Shown here: in pieces, positions 33,955 to 42,871 of the stretch
Position numbering within the stretch: position 1 is the first letter of the stretch
How the letters are laid out: the number at the start of each line of letters is the position of its first letter
NCBI RefSeq assembly: GCF_963665055.1
Contig: NZ_OY762015.1
Span: forward strand, 992,001 to 1,056,000
DNA from: an uncultured Methanobacterium sp.
GTDB taxonomy: Archaea; Methanobacteriota; Methanobacteria; Methanobacteriales; Methanobacteriaceae
DNA: 64,000 nt
Direction: 5' to 3'
The notes under the pieces: model-generated
Told to the model about the DNA's origin: nothing
The model's input: only the letters and a program-made list of their open reading frames with translations
Databases searched by the model: none
Program-made: the position numbers and the translations under genes

Positions 33955-34401
33955 ATGAGACTTTGGAGCCTTCATCCTGAATATCTGGATAGTAAAGGGT
34001 TAGTAGCACTATGGAGAGAGGGTTTACTTGCCAGGGCAGTTCTAAAAGGGAAAACCAAAGGTTACACTAATCATCCTCAGCTAATTCGTTTCAGGAAACA
34101 GGACCATCCCATTCTTTTTTTAGATACCTACTTAAATCAGGTTTATTTGGAAGCAAACAGAAGAGGATACAATTTTAACCATGAAAAAATAGGAACCGAA
34201 CGTACTTCTAAGCGTATTCCAGTTACCAGTGGCCAGATATCTTATGAACTGGAACACCTTCAGAAAAAACTCAAAAAAAGGGACAATAAAAGATATCAGG
34301 AAATAAATAAACTAACAAAAAAGGGGGATTTAGCCATTCCCAATCCTGTTTTTAATGTTATTCCCGGAGATATTGAGATTTGGGAGAAATTAAAGAAATA
34401 A
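33955..34401 (+). CDS. Pyrimidine dimer DNA glycosylase / DUF family (T4 endonuclease V-like)
   Basis: 148 residues starting MRLWSLHPEYLD, a conserved beginning of this family, with GLVALWREGLLARAVLKG and YTNHPQLIRF next, then YLNQVYLEANRRGYNF. The Pfam Pyr_excise family resembles T4 endonuclease V and removes UV-induced pyrimidine dimers. In many archaea it is not proven active. GTG 33949 and ATG 33952 are in frame; 33955 matches the family best and has GGTG before it. It lies among stress genes. Confidence 0.8.
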   Translation: MRLWSLHPEYLDSKGLVALWREGLLARAVLKGKTKGYTNHPQLIRFRKQDHPILFLDTYLNQVYLEANRRGYNFNHEKIGTERTSKRIPVTSGQISYELEHLQKKLKKRDNKRYQEINKLTKKGDLAIPNPVFNVIPGDIEIWEKLKK

Positions 34402-34554
34402 TGAGATTAACAGCATTACCCATATGATTATTAACCAGAGATGAGTATAATAATTAATAATAATTACAGGTTAAACTGTGGAATTACCATTAAATAAACT
34501 CAGAAATATTCATTGACAAAATTCCACAATAGAGTATTTAATTGAGGTGGTTAA
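34402..34554. other. Spacer before the rubredoxin cluster
   Basis: AT-rich sequence with a probable promoter for the rubredoxin genes. A GAGGTGG site is just before 34555. No gene. Confidence 0.4.
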
Positions 34555-34713
34555 ATGAGCAGATACAAATGCAAAGTTTGTGGCTATATTTACGACACTG
34601 AATCTGGCGAACCGCGTAATGGAACTGTTCCTGGAACTGAATTTGATGCCCTGCCTGATAACTGGTTCTGTCCCCATTGTGGAGTCAGCAAAAACCGTTT
34701 CATTCCAATTTAA
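34555..34713 (+). CDS. Rubredoxin (copy 1)
   Basis: 52 residues. CKVCGYIYD near residue 6 and CPHCG near 39 give the two CxxC pairs of the Fe(Cys)4 site; DALPDNWFC is the usual second loop. Rubredoxins carry single electrons to rubrerythrin, FprA or superoxide reductase in anaerobes. AGGTGG precedes the ATG, and copy 2 begins 16 bases after its stop, so the two are co-transcribed. Confidence 0.96.
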   Translation: MSRYKCKVCGYIYDTESGEPRNGTVPGTEFDALPDNWFCPHCGVSKNRFIPI

Positions 34714-34729
34714 GTGAGGGGAATGTACA

Positions 34730-34888
34730 ATGAAAAGATACAAATGTAAGGTTTGTAATTATATCTACGACCCTGAAGCAGGAGAACCAAGAACAAATAC
34801 TCCTCCCGGAACTGCTTTTGAGGATTTACCAGATAACTGGAACTGTCCCAAGTGTGGTGCAGGGAAATTCCGATTTATTCCTATTTAA
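34730..34888 (+). CDS. Rubredoxin (copy 2)
   Basis: 52 residues, closely similar to copy 1: CKVCNYIYDPEAGEP and DLPDNWNCPKCGAGK. The first motif has Asn where copy 1 has Gly after the second cysteine. A GAGGGGAA site precedes ATG 34730. A tandem duplicate of copy 1; function as for rubredoxin 1. Confidence 0.96.
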   Translation: MKRYKCKVCNYIYDPEAGEPRTNTPPGTAFEDLPDNWNCPKCGAGKFRFIPI

Positions 34889-35059
34889 AATTTAAATATT
34901 TTTTTAATCCATACCACAATGAATCCATTGTAATGAATAAATATCCATACCTTAGTATTAAAATATCCTGAATCATTAAACATATGTATCCTGAATCTCA
35001 TTAAACATATGAATTTCATGAATTAATCATGAACCTAATTAAAAAAGAGGTGGAATATT

Positions 35060-35221
35060 ATGCAAAAATACCTATGTAAACCCTGTGGATACATCTACGA
35101 CCCTGAAGTAGGAGATGACATGGCTGGAATTGAACCTGGAACCGCCTTTGAGGATTTACCCGATGATTGGGTCTGTCCAATGTGTGGTGCAGATAAAGAC
35201 CTGTTTGAACCAGTAGATTAA
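35060..35221 (+). CDS. Rubredoxin (copy 3)
   Basis: 53 residues: CKPCGYIYDPEVGDD and DLPDDWVCPMCGADK. It is more acidic at its C-terminus (DLFEPVD) and is separated from copy 2 by 171 bases, so it may have its own promoter. AAGAGGTGG precedes ATG 35060. The ferritin gene follows at 35331. Confidence 0.96.
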   Translation: MQKYLCKPCGYIYDPEVGDDMAGIEPGTAFEDLPDDWVCPMCGADKDLFEPVD

Positions 35222-35330
35222 GAATAATTTAAAATAAATTTTTTAAAAAACCGATTATTTACTGACAGTATATATTTACTGGATATATGTTTATTGACAG
35301 TTAGATGCGTTTTAATGGAAGTGAAAAGAC

Positions 35331-35843
35331 ATGTTAGATGAGAAGATGGAAGAGGCCCTGAATTACCAGTTGAATCGGGAACTCTACTCTGGTTATCTAT
35401 ATCTGGCCATGGGGGCTTACTTTGAAGATCAGGATCTCCCTGGTTTTGGCAACTGGATGCGAGTCCAGGCCCAGGAAGAACTAAGCCATGCCATGAAGTT
35501 CTATGATTACCTGGTGCAGAGGGGAAGCCGTGTGCTACTGGCAGAGATTGAAAAACCACAGAGTGAATGGGATTCATCTGTAGCTGCCTTTGAACATGTG
35601 TACGAACATGAGCAGATGGTCACCGGCCTCATAAACGGACTGGTTGATCTGGCCCTGGAACTGTCGGACCATGCCACCAACAACTTCCTACAGTGGTTCG
35701 TGGCTGAGCAGGTTGAAGAAGAGGAATCTGCAAGTGGAGTCCTGCAAAAAGTGAAATTAGCCGGAGAATCTGGTAGTGGAATTTACATGCTGGACCAGGA
35801 ATTAGCACAAAGAATATTCAACCCACCTACCGCTTCTGAGTAA
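35331..35843 (+). CDS. Ferritin
   Basis: 170 residues of a four-helix bundle. The ferroxidase ligands are in place: NRELYSGYLYLAMGAYFE (Glu near 17), AQEELSHAMKFYDYL (Glu near 50 and His near 53) and AEQVEEEE near 127. It stores iron as ferric oxide and limits Fenton chemistry. Being between rubredoxins and a peroxiredoxin it fits an oxidative-stress set. The start is ATG 35331. A T run ends the transcript at about 35855-35863. Confidence 0.95.
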   Translation: MLDEKMEEALNYQLNRELYSGYLYLAMGAYFEDQDLPGFGNWMRVQAQEELSHAMKFYDYLVQRGSRVLLAEIEKPQSEWDSSVAAFEHVYEHEQMVTGLINGLVDLALELSDHATNNFLQWFVAEQVEEEESASGVLQKVKLAGESGSGIYMLDQELAQRIFNPPTASE

Positions 35844-36164
35844 TATTTTACTCAACCTTTTTTTTATTTTCATTCATTTTTTAAAACAAAATTCAATTTT
35901 TAACTTAAATGCTGAATTAATTAACTGTAAATGCTAATTGATTTAACTATAATACTAAATTGATTCTTTTTCTGGCGTAATTCATGGAACTTAACCACTT
36001 TATTTCTATTTTTCCCAGGATTATATTTTTATTCCAATGAGGATTCAGTATTATTTTTTTATTTGAAAAAATCACAATCAGTGTACTACAGATTGAATAA
36101 TAAAAAATAAATAAAAACAGAAAGAAAAATAACACTACATTAGTATACCTGAAGGGGGTAAACA
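35844..36164. terminator. Terminator and AT-rich spacer after ferritin
   Basis: CTCAACC followed by a run of nine T (about 35855-35863) and further T-rich sequence is a probable terminator. The rest is AT-rich, with no gene; the promoter of the peroxiredoxin should be near 36090-36150. Confidence 0.5.
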
Positions 36165-36851
36165 ATGGGAGAAAAAGTTTACGAACTAAGAAAAATTAAG
36201 AAAAAAGGAAAAGGAATGCCACTTATTGGAGACAAGTTCCCTAAAATGGAAGTTCAAACCACACAGGGAATGATGAAACTACCTAAAGCATTCAAGGGGA
36301 AATGGTTTGTTTTATTCAGCCATCCTGCAGATTTCACACCGGTGTGCACCACGGAATTTGTGGCTTTCCAGCTCCGTTATGATCTTTTCCAGGAGATGAA
36401 CTGCGAACTCATTGGACTTTCAGTAGATCAGGTTTTCTCACACCTTAAATGGATACAGTGGATATCAGAAAACTTTGACATAGACATAGAATTCCCTGTA
36501 ATCGCCGACACTGGTAATGTAGCGGATAAACTGGGTTTAATACATCCCAACAAAGGCACCAACACTGTAAGAGCAGTGTTCATCATTGATCCTGAAGGAA
36601 TCATCCGCGCCATTTTATACTACCCTCAGGAACTTGGTAGAAACTTAGATGAAATACTAAGAATGGTTGAAGGATTCCAGACAGCAGAAGAAAAAGGTGT
36701 AGCCATACCAGCTAACTGGCCCTCCAATGAAATCATTGGTAAGGGTTTGATTATTCCACCAGCAGCAGATATTGAAACAGCTTTAAAAAGGCCAGGAGAA
36801 TACAAATGCTTTGACTGGTGGCTGTGCTACCGGAACTACTACAAATGGTAA
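36165..36851 (+). CDS. Peroxiredoxin (Prx6-type, AhpC/TSA)
   Basis: 228 residues. The peroxidatic cysteine is in SHPADFTPVCTTEF near residue 55, and the Prx6-type features LSVDQVFSHLKWIQWI, FPVIADTGNVADKLG and the C-terminal PANWPSNE follow. A further cysteine pair near the C-terminus (CFDWWLC) probably resolves the sulfenate. It reduces hydrogen or alkyl peroxides, probably using thioredoxin. GAAGGGGGTAAACA sits before ATG 36165. It belongs with ferritin and SOD next door. Confidence 0.93.
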   Translation: MGEKVYELRKIKKKGKGMPLIGDKFPKMEVQTTQGMMKLPKAFKGKWFVLFSHPADFTPVCTTEFVAFQLRYDLFQEMNCELIGLSVDQVFSHLKWIQWISENFDIDIEFPVIADTGNVADKLGLIHPNKGTNTVRAVFIIDPEGIIRAILYYPQELGRNLDEILRMVEGFQTAEEKGVAIPANWPSNEIIGKGLIIPPAADIETALKRPGEYKCFDWWLCYRNYYKW

Positions 36852-37011
36852 ATAAAAAAAATTTCCAGAAAATTCTCCGGATATATGCATAAATCGAGAT
36901 ACATACTATAAATCAAGATATATGCTATAAATCAGAAAAAAAGATTAAACCAGCCAAAAATAGGGATTAATAAGTTTTTATTAGATGCATAGTAAAAAAG
37001 GGTGATAAAAA

Positions 37012-37719
37012 ATGGCAAAAAAGAAATATGAACTTCCCCCACTACCCTATGGATATAAAGATCTGGAACCCTACATCTCAGAGGAACAACTCCAGATACA
37101 CCACGACAAACATCATCAGGCATACGTGGATGGGGCTAATGCAATTTTAGACAAATTTGATAGCAGACCGGGCATAGAGTTTGATGTTAAAGCTGTGGCC
37201 AAGGAACTCTCATTCCATGTGGGTGGATTCGCACTGCATAAACTGTTCTGGGAAAACATGGCCCCTGCACCAAAAGGTGGAGGTGAACCAACTGGAACCC
37301 TTGCCAAGTACATTGAAAAGGACTTCGGATCCATTGAAAGGTTTAAACAGGAATTTTCACAGGCAGCCATAAGTACCGAAGGATCAGGATGGGCAGCCCT
37401 GACAATCTGCCGACGAACTGACCGACTTTTCATCACCCAGATTGAAAAACACAACGTAAACGTGATACCACACTTCCGGGTTCTAATGGTCCTGGATGTA
37501 TGGGAACACGCCTACTACCTGGACTACAAGAATGTCCGCCCAGACTACGTGGCTGCATTCTGGAACATCGTAAACTGGGAAGAAATCAACCGTCGCCTGG
37601 AAATTGAACTCCTGTCAAACAGTTTAAATCTGGTGGATAATCGCCGGGTACTGGACATGAAAATCGAAGAGTTCAGGGACAACTTTGACGACTGGATAGC
37701 CTCCTTTGATAAGAAATAA
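37012..37719 (+). CDS. sod: Superoxide dismutase (Fe/Mn family)
   Basis: 235 residues, slightly longer than the usual ~200 because of a C-terminal helical extension. The four metal ligands are visible: His in QIHHDKHHQAYVDG (near 33), His in FALHKLFWENM (near 82), and DVWEHAYYLDYKNVRPDYV with Asp and His (near 163-167). It converts superoxide to peroxide and oxygen; many anaerobes use superoxide reductase instead. Metal preference cannot be told. AGGGTGATAAAA precedes ATG 37012. A T-rich tract after the stop (37718-37740) is a likely terminator. Confidence 0.95.
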   Translation: MAKKKYELPPLPYGYKDLEPYISEEQLQIHHDKHHQAYVDGANAILDKFDSRPGIEFDVKAVAKELSFHVGGFALHKLFWENMAPAPKGGGEPTGTLAKYIEKDFGSIERFKQEFSQAAISTEGSGWAALTICRRTDRLFITQIEKHNVNVIPHFRVLMVLDVWEHAYYLDYKNVRPDYVAAFWNIVNWEEINRRLEIELLSNSLNLVDNRRVLDMKIEEFRDNFDDWIASFDKK

Positions 37720-38207
37720 ATTTTTTTCTTTTTCTCTTTTTTAGTTTAATTGCAAAAAGTAGTTTGTGTGATATACTGATTCTCACTACTTATTTCCATA
37801 TAATTAAAACCTCAACTCCGTTATAATTAAAAACTAAACTCCATTATAATTAAAAATATAATTTGTGTATTAGTATAACAGAAATAATAATCCAATATAT
37901 TGATTAATTAATATATTTCTATGAACGTATTTTTTATATTAATCTGATATTTGTAAATATTTTAATTAACCCCCATGGTTCAGTAGCCATAATGATCAAG
38001 GTTGTCCAGTCAATTAACAATAGATAAATATAATCTCTTTTATAGTGGTAATATGAAATAGATGATTAAATGTTTAAATCATAGGTCTGAACTAAAATGG
38101 TAAAATTTTAGGTTCAGAATCTATTATAAAGTTATTCTAGTGATAAAATTAGTTATTAAATAAATTAGTTATTAAAAGGTTTATTATGTCCAGTAGAGGT
38201 GTAGAAT
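37720..38207. other. Intergenic region after sod
   Basis: T-rich terminator at the start (ATTTTTTTCTTTTTCTC), then a degenerate repeat of TTATAATTAAAAAC near 37799-37857, then unrecognised sequence. No coding frame was found. Confidence 0.4.
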
Positions 38208-39509
38208 ATGATCTGGAATGAAAAGGCTGAGTGCATGCCAGCCCAGGAAAAGGAAACATTACAGCTTAAAAGATTACAAGATGTTGTTAGAAGGGCTTAC
38301 GAAAACGTACCCTACTACCGGAAGAAGTTGGATGAAGCTGGAGTAACTCCTGAAGACATTCAAACTCTTAAAGACATAGAAAAAATACCATTCACCACTA
38401 AAAGCGACTTGAGGGAAGCATATCCTTTTGGAATGTTCGCAGTTAGTACCGATGAGATTGTGGAGATCCATACAACCTCAGGGACCACCGGTAAACCCAC
38501 TGTTTCAGGTTACACCCCTAAAGACCTGGAATTATGGGGCGAAGTGATTGCCAGAGCTCTTTCTATGGCTGGAGCCACTAAAAAGGATATTGTTCAGAAC
38601 TGTTACGGTTATGGTCTGTTCACTGGAGGATTAGGAGTACACCACGGCGGTCAGAAATTGGGTTGCACTGTAATACCCATCAGCGCCGGGAACACCAAGC
38701 GCCAGATTGAAATAATCCAGGACTTTAAAAGCACCATCCTCACATGTACTCCCAGCTACGCAATGTACATCTCCGAGGTACTGGAAAGGGAAGGTGTCCC
38801 TAAAGAAGACATAAAACTTAAAGCAGGGGTTTTCGGGGCTGAAATGTGGACCGAAGAGATGAGAAATGAAATAGAAAGAAGACTGGACATTGATGCCCTG
38901 AATATCTACGGACTCACCGAGATCATAGGTCCGGGTGTGGCCAACGAGTGCATGGAAAAAAATGGACTGCACATCTTCGATGATCACTTCTACCCTGAGA
39001 TCTTAGACCCACAGACCCTGGAAACACTACCAGAGGGTGAAAAGGGAGAACTGGTACTGACCACTCTTACCAGGGAGTGTATGCCTGTTCTGCGCTTTAG
39101 AACCCGGGATATCACTGTCCTGCGTAAGGGCGAGTGTGGATGTGGAAGAACCCATATAAAGATGGACCGTGTAACCGGAAGATCCGATGACATGCTCAAA
39201 GTCAGGGGAGTTATTGTATTCCCATCCCAGATTGAACGGGCACTGCTTAAGATACCTGGAATGGAACCAAACTACCTGATCATTGCCAGCAGACCAGAAC
39301 ATCTGGATGAACTGGAAGTACAGGTGGAAACATCCCCTGCACTATTTTCAGATGAAGTAAAACACGTGGAAGAGGTTAAAAGATCCATAGAAAAACAGAT
39401 ACACGATGAGATCGGACTCAGGGTGAATGTTACCCTGGTGGAACCACGTAGCCTGCCTAGAAGTGAGGGTAAAGCCGTCAGGGTCATTGACAAGAGAGGA
39501 CTGAATTAA
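38208..39509 (+). CDS. Phenylacetate-CoA ligase family (aryl-CoA ligase)
   Basis: 433 residues. TTSGTTGKPT near 86 is the AMP-binding P-loop, NIYGLTEIIGPG near 235 the A5 region and FRTRDITVLRKGEC the hinge area, ending with the LPRSEGKAVRVID catalytic-lysine segment. It makes aryl-CoA esters from acids such as phenylacetate or indoleacetate. Methanogens use it to recycle aryl acids into aromatic amino acids through indolepyruvate ferredoxin oxidoreductase, usually with a linked ACT protein, as here. The IOR genes are not in the window. Start ATG 38208. Confidence 0.88.
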   Translation: MIWNEKAECMPAQEKETLQLKRLQDVVRRAYENVPYYRKKLDEAGVTPEDIQTLKDIEKIPFTTKSDLREAYPFGMFAVSTDEIVEIHTTSGTTGKPTVSGYTPKDLELWGEVIARALSMAGATKKDIVQNCYGYGLFTGGLGVHHGGQKLGCTVIPISAGNTKRQIEIIQDFKSTILTCTPSYAMYISEVLEREGVPKEDIKLKAGVFGAEMWTEEMRNEIERRLDIDALNIYGLTEIIGPGVANECMEKNGLHIFDDHFYPEILDPQTLETLPEGEKGELVLTTLTRECMPVLRFRTRDITVLRKGECGCGRTHIKMDRVTGRSDDMLKVRGVIVFPSQIERALLKIPGMEPNYLIIASRPEHLDELEVQVETSPALFSDEVKHVEEVKRSIEKQIHDEIGLRVNVTLVEPRSLPRSEGKAVRVIDKRGLN

Positions 39510-39645
39510 TTCAGTCTCCATTGATTTAAAGACCATAAAGGATAACTGGGACTTAAAATCCAATTAATAAGATAAAATCCGATTAATAAGATATAATATA
39601 AAATTAATGGGATATATTACAAAATTTACAGGGGATGAAATGGAT

Positions 39646-40095
39646 ATGTCAGAAGATAAAAGAATGAAATTAAAACAGATATCTGTGTTTCTTGAAAACA
39701 GGAAAGGAAGATTGGGAAAGGCAATGAACGTTCTTTCCAATGCTGGTGTTAATATCAGGGCCCTTTCAATAGCTGACACCTCTGAATTTGGGATACTGCG
39801 CATGATAGTTCACAATCCAAAGGAAGCAAAGAAAGCCCTGGAGGCAGACAACTTCGTGGTAAAGGTCAACGAAGTCATAGCGGTGGAAGTTATGGACCAA
39901 CCTGGAGGACTGGATGAACTTCTTGGAGTTTTAAATAAAGCCGATATTAATGTGGAATACCTTTACGCCTTTGTGGAGAAAAAAAGTGACAATGCCATAG
40001 TGGTACTGCGCACAGAAGATGTTGATTCTGGTATAAAAGCCCTGGAAGAAGGTGGAATTAACATATTATCGGCTGATGAGATTAAACTTCTTTAA
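39646..40095 (+). CDS. ACT-domain protein (two tandem ACT repeats)
   Basis: About 149 residues containing two ACT repeats: ISVFLENRKGRLGKAMNVLSNAGVNI and EVMDQPGGLDELLGVLNKADINV. ACT domains bind amino acids and regulate enzymes or genes. It follows the aryl-CoA ligase, and archaeal pairs of this type suggest allosteric control of aromatic acid salvage. ATG 39607 is in frame, but AGGGGAT fits ATG 39646. Confidence 0.85.
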   Translation: MSEDKRMKLKQISVFLENRKGRLGKAMNVLSNAGVNIRALSIADTSEFGILRMIVHNPKEAKKALEADNFVVKVNEVIAVEVMDQPGGLDELLGVLNKADINVEYLYAFVEKKSDNAIVVLRTEDVDSGIKALEEGGINILSADEIKLL

Positions 40096-40233
40096 AAACG
40101 TTTTATTACCTTATCCTTTTTTTAATGTGTTCTATTTTTATAAAAAGGTATGGGGTTTATAAAAAAGGTATAGGGAAGGATCATTACCTCTCCTATTTTT
40201 TTAAACTCCTATTTGTTAAAACTACAATTTAGG

Positions 40234-41025
40234 TTAAATCAAATCCAGATATTTGTTTTTAATTTTATCAAATTCTTCCTGAGTTATTGCACCTATATCC
40301 AGAAGTTCTTTGGCTTTTTTAATACGTATCACAGGATCTTCAGCGGGTGCAGTTTCTTCCTTGGATTGAACTTCAGCAGATTCCGCAGGAGCTATTTCTT
40401 CTTCTGGTTGAACATTATTGGACTTAAACTGTTCGGGAACCTTTACTTCAGGGATAACTGATTTTTCTGGAGTTTCCGATTCAGGAGTTTCAGCTGGTTC
40501 CTGTTCAGTTACAGGTTCTTGTAAATCAGCCTCATCCTCTGATGGTGGTACATTAGGTTTGGTTTCAGCTACAGGAACTTCTTTTTCCTCTTCCACAACT
40601 TCAACTAACGGTTCCAGGGGTTTTTCTGTAGCAGATTCCTTCTCAAAGTCGGATTCCTTCTCAAATTTATGTCCACAAATTATACAGAACTTGGCATCCG
40701 GTTTATTTTTCTGACCACAGGAAGGACATTGTTTATAATCATCTACGGTTGATGTTGGAGTAACTGTAGGTGTTTCTCCACTAGAAGTAGCTGGCGTTAC
40801 TTCACTGGGAGATGATGGACTAACCTCACTGGAAGTTGGGGTTTCTTCTCTTGCCAGTGGTGCTCCACATCCCACACAGAATTTAGCACTTTCGGGGTTG
40901 GATGTCTGACATTCAGGACAAGTTTTCGATGCTGCTGATGATGGGGGTGTCTTCTTTACTTCAGAAAATGTTTCGCCTCTTCTTTTAGCTTCTAACCTTC
41001 TTCTAATTTCTTCACTGGAAACCAT
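40234..41025 (-). CDS. Zinc-ribbon protein with SHOCT domain
   Basis: 263 residues. Two zinc ribbons are seen at about residues 35-58 (CPECQ ... FCVGCG) and 96-116 (CPSCG ... FCIICG). Between them and after is a long Pro/Glu/Ser/Thr-rich disordered region, and the last 32 residues (IRIKKAKELLDIGAITQEEFDKIK) are a SHOCT helix pair, common in oligomerising or membrane-linked proteins. Role unknown. GAGGTGTGTTC precedes ATG 41025; the GTG at 41031 overlaps this site. Confidence 0.78.
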   Translation of the reverse strand: MVSSEEIRRRLEAKRRGETFSEVKKTPPSSAASKTCPECQTSNPESAKFCVGCGAPLAREETPTSSEVSPSSPSEVTPATSSGETPTVTPTSTVDDYKQCPSCGQKNKPDAKFCIICGHKFEKESDFEKESATEKPLEPLVEVVEEEKEVPVAETKPNVPPSEDEADLQEPVTEQEPAETPESETPEKSVIPEVKVPEQFKSNNVQPEEEIAPAESAEVQSKEETAPAEDPVIRIKKAKELLDIGAITQEEFDKIKNKYLDLI

Positions 41026-41162
41026 GAACACACCTCAATTTTTTTCCTATTTTTATTTTGTCAAAACTTATTTATCAAAGCTTCAAATATCCGGAATTTA
41101 TCATGAAGATTTGCATTACTATATCTTAAATAGTGATACTATATCTTAAGTAGTAATACCAT

Positions 41163-41258
41163 CTTAAAGTGTGATAATCTTAAAGTGTGATAATCTTAAA
41201 GTGTGATAATCTTAAAGTGTGATAATCTTAAAGTGTGATAATCATAAAGTGTGATTCT
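41163..41258. repeat. 16-bp tandem repeat, six units (CTTAAAGTGTGATAAT)
   Basis: Five exact and one degenerate 16-base units in direct tandem, with diverged units to the left (41125-41160). It lies 44 bases downstream of the thiD end at 41302 and upstream of the zinc-ribbon gene. There are no spacers, so it is not CRISPR. Confidence 0.93.
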
Positions 41259-41301
41259 ATCAGTAGCTTATAATAATATATGAACACGATTCTTGATGGG
41301 T

Positions 41302-42069
41302 TTAGGGTTGATTTTGTCTCCACATCTGATTCAAAGTACCACGTTCACCATTTTCTATGGCTTTTTTAGTAAAATAGGATGCTTTTTTAAGGGATTCAAC
41401 CATGCTTATTCCCCTTAACATGTAAGCAGTTACTGCTGAGGAGTAGGTGCATCCTGAACCATGGGTGTTGGTTGTTTTAATGATCTCTCCCTCAATAAAA
41501 TTTAAAGAATTCTCATCTGAAGAGTTTTCATAAAAAATATCACGCCCATTCAGGTGTCCCCCAGTAACCACTGTAGAACATAACTTGGCCAATTCACAAG
41601 CTGCTTCACACGCATCTTCCTCATTTTTAATTTCCAATCCAGTCAGCACTTCTGCTTCATGGACATTGGGTGTGGTTAACTTTGCCAGTGGCAAAAGGTG
41701 TTTTTTCAGAGATTTAGCCAGATCATCCCGGGATAATGTTCCACCAGAACCAGCTACCAGCACCGGGTCCACCACCAGGTTTAACTGGTATTCCTTTACT
41801 TTCCTGGCCACCATTTCCACCATCTCTCCGGAATAAAGCATACCTGTTTTAGCATACTTTATATCTTCCTCAGCCATTATCAGGTCTATCTGTTTGGCCA
41901 CAAAATCTGTGTTTACTGGTTCCACACCACCCACATGTTTCACATTCTGGGCAGTGAGGGCGGTGATAACTGCAGTGGGGTATACTCCCAGTGCCTGAAA
42001 TGTTTTCACATCAGCCAGGATTCCTGCCCCTCCAGATGGGTCAAAACCAGCAACCGAAAGGGCTATCAT
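41302..42069 (-). CDS. thiD: Hydroxymethylpyrimidine / phosphomethylpyrimidine kinase
   Basis: 255 residues. ThiD phosphorylates HMP and HMP-P for thiamin. The sequence AGFDPSGGAGILADVKTF, VVDPVLVAGSGGTL and THGSGCTYSSAVTAYM fit the ribokinase-like family, including the anion-hole GSGC motif. Archaeal ThiD is often fused to ThiN, which is absent here. It starts in an ATGA overlap with cofC, so the two form an operon. Confidence 0.92.
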   Translation of the reverse strand: MIALSVAGFDPSGGAGILADVKTFQALGVYPTAVITALTAQNVKHVGGVEPVNTDFVAKQIDLIMAEEDIKYAKTGMLYSGEMVEMVARKVKEYQLNLVVDPVLVAGSGGTLSRDDLAKSLKKHLLPLAKLTTPNVHEAEVLTGLEIKNEEDACEAACELAKLCSTVVTGGHLNGRDIFYENSSDENSLNFIEGEIIKTTNTHGSGCTYSSAVTAYMLRGISMVESLKKASYFTKKAIENGERGTLNQMWRQNQP

Positions 42070-42737
42070 TTTCTTTCCACCATCAAACGTTCAGTTCCAT
42101 GGTTTGATTTAACCAGCAGGCCAATGCTTTTGAGGTATTTACGGGTTTGTGTTCCGAAACCGTGTATAATAATTTCTCCCAGGTCTTCAGCGGTATTCAC
42201 ATCCAGGGAAAGGTAAAAAGAGTCATAAATATACCAGGAGACCCCTGCATTTTCTGCTTCTTTCAGGTGTTCGAAAAAGCTCCAATCACCAAATTTCATC
42301 TGAATATCATTGGTAGAACATAAAAGGGCATTGGTTCCACCACCCTTAGCAGGGGCAATGACCATTGGCCATTTATCTGAAAGCTCAATCATTTCCTGAA
42401 CCTGGTCCTGATGTATGAGGGGGACATCTGAGGGTACAATAAGCACCTGACTGGCATAGCTAGAACACCACTCCACAGCCTGGGTTAGTGCCCCGTTGAG
42501 ATCTGTTTTTCCCTTCTCGGGGAGGCAGGTAACATTTAAATCAGCTACAAAATTGAGTACATCTTTATCTGAGCTTATAACAACTACCTGATCTACACTG
42601 CCACTTATGGCCCCTATAACATCCATTAACATGGACTTGAGGAGGTTTTCTCTCTCAAGTGGTGAAAGAGTGGGTGATAGTCGTGTTTTTGCCTCAGAAA
42701 ACCTGGAAACAGGGATTATTGCAAATGTTTTAGTCAT
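42066..42737 (-). CDS. cofC: 2-phospho-L-lactate guanylyltransferase
   Basis: 223 residues from ATG 42737. CofC activates 2-phospholactate with GTP for coenzyme F420. IIPVSRFSEAKTRLSP, CLPEKGKTDLNGALTQAV and LIVPSDVPLIHQDQV, plus PAKGGGTNALL, are the expected substrate and nucleotide motifs. The TTG at 42746 gives a longer frame; the ATG fits the family. The preceding 130 bases have a degenerate repeat of a TATACTCGGATTTTATATA block. Confidence 0.93.
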   Translation of the reverse strand: MTKTFAIIPVSRFSEAKTRLSPTLSPLERENLLKSMLMDVIGAISGSVDQVVVISSDKDVLNFVADLNVTCLPEKGKTDLNGALTQAVEWCSSYASQVLIVPSDVPLIHQDQVQEMIELSDKWPMVIAPAKGGGTNALLCSTNDIQMKFGDWSFFEHLKEAENAGVSWYIYDSFYLSLDVNTAEDLGEIIIHGFGTQTRKYLKSIGLLVKSNHGTERLMVERK

Positions 42738-42871
42738 GTCAATCAATTTGTTTAAGGTTGTAAGCAGAATTCATTGGTAATCCATATTAGGGTAACTCCA
42801 TATTTATACCTGGATTTATCTATATACTCGGATTTTATATATACCCTGAATTCATCCATATACTCAGATTT

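Noticed and set aside
41163..41258. Regular 16-base repeats resembling a CRISPR array
   Set aside because: The units are directly adjacent with no unique spacers, and no cas genes are nearby.
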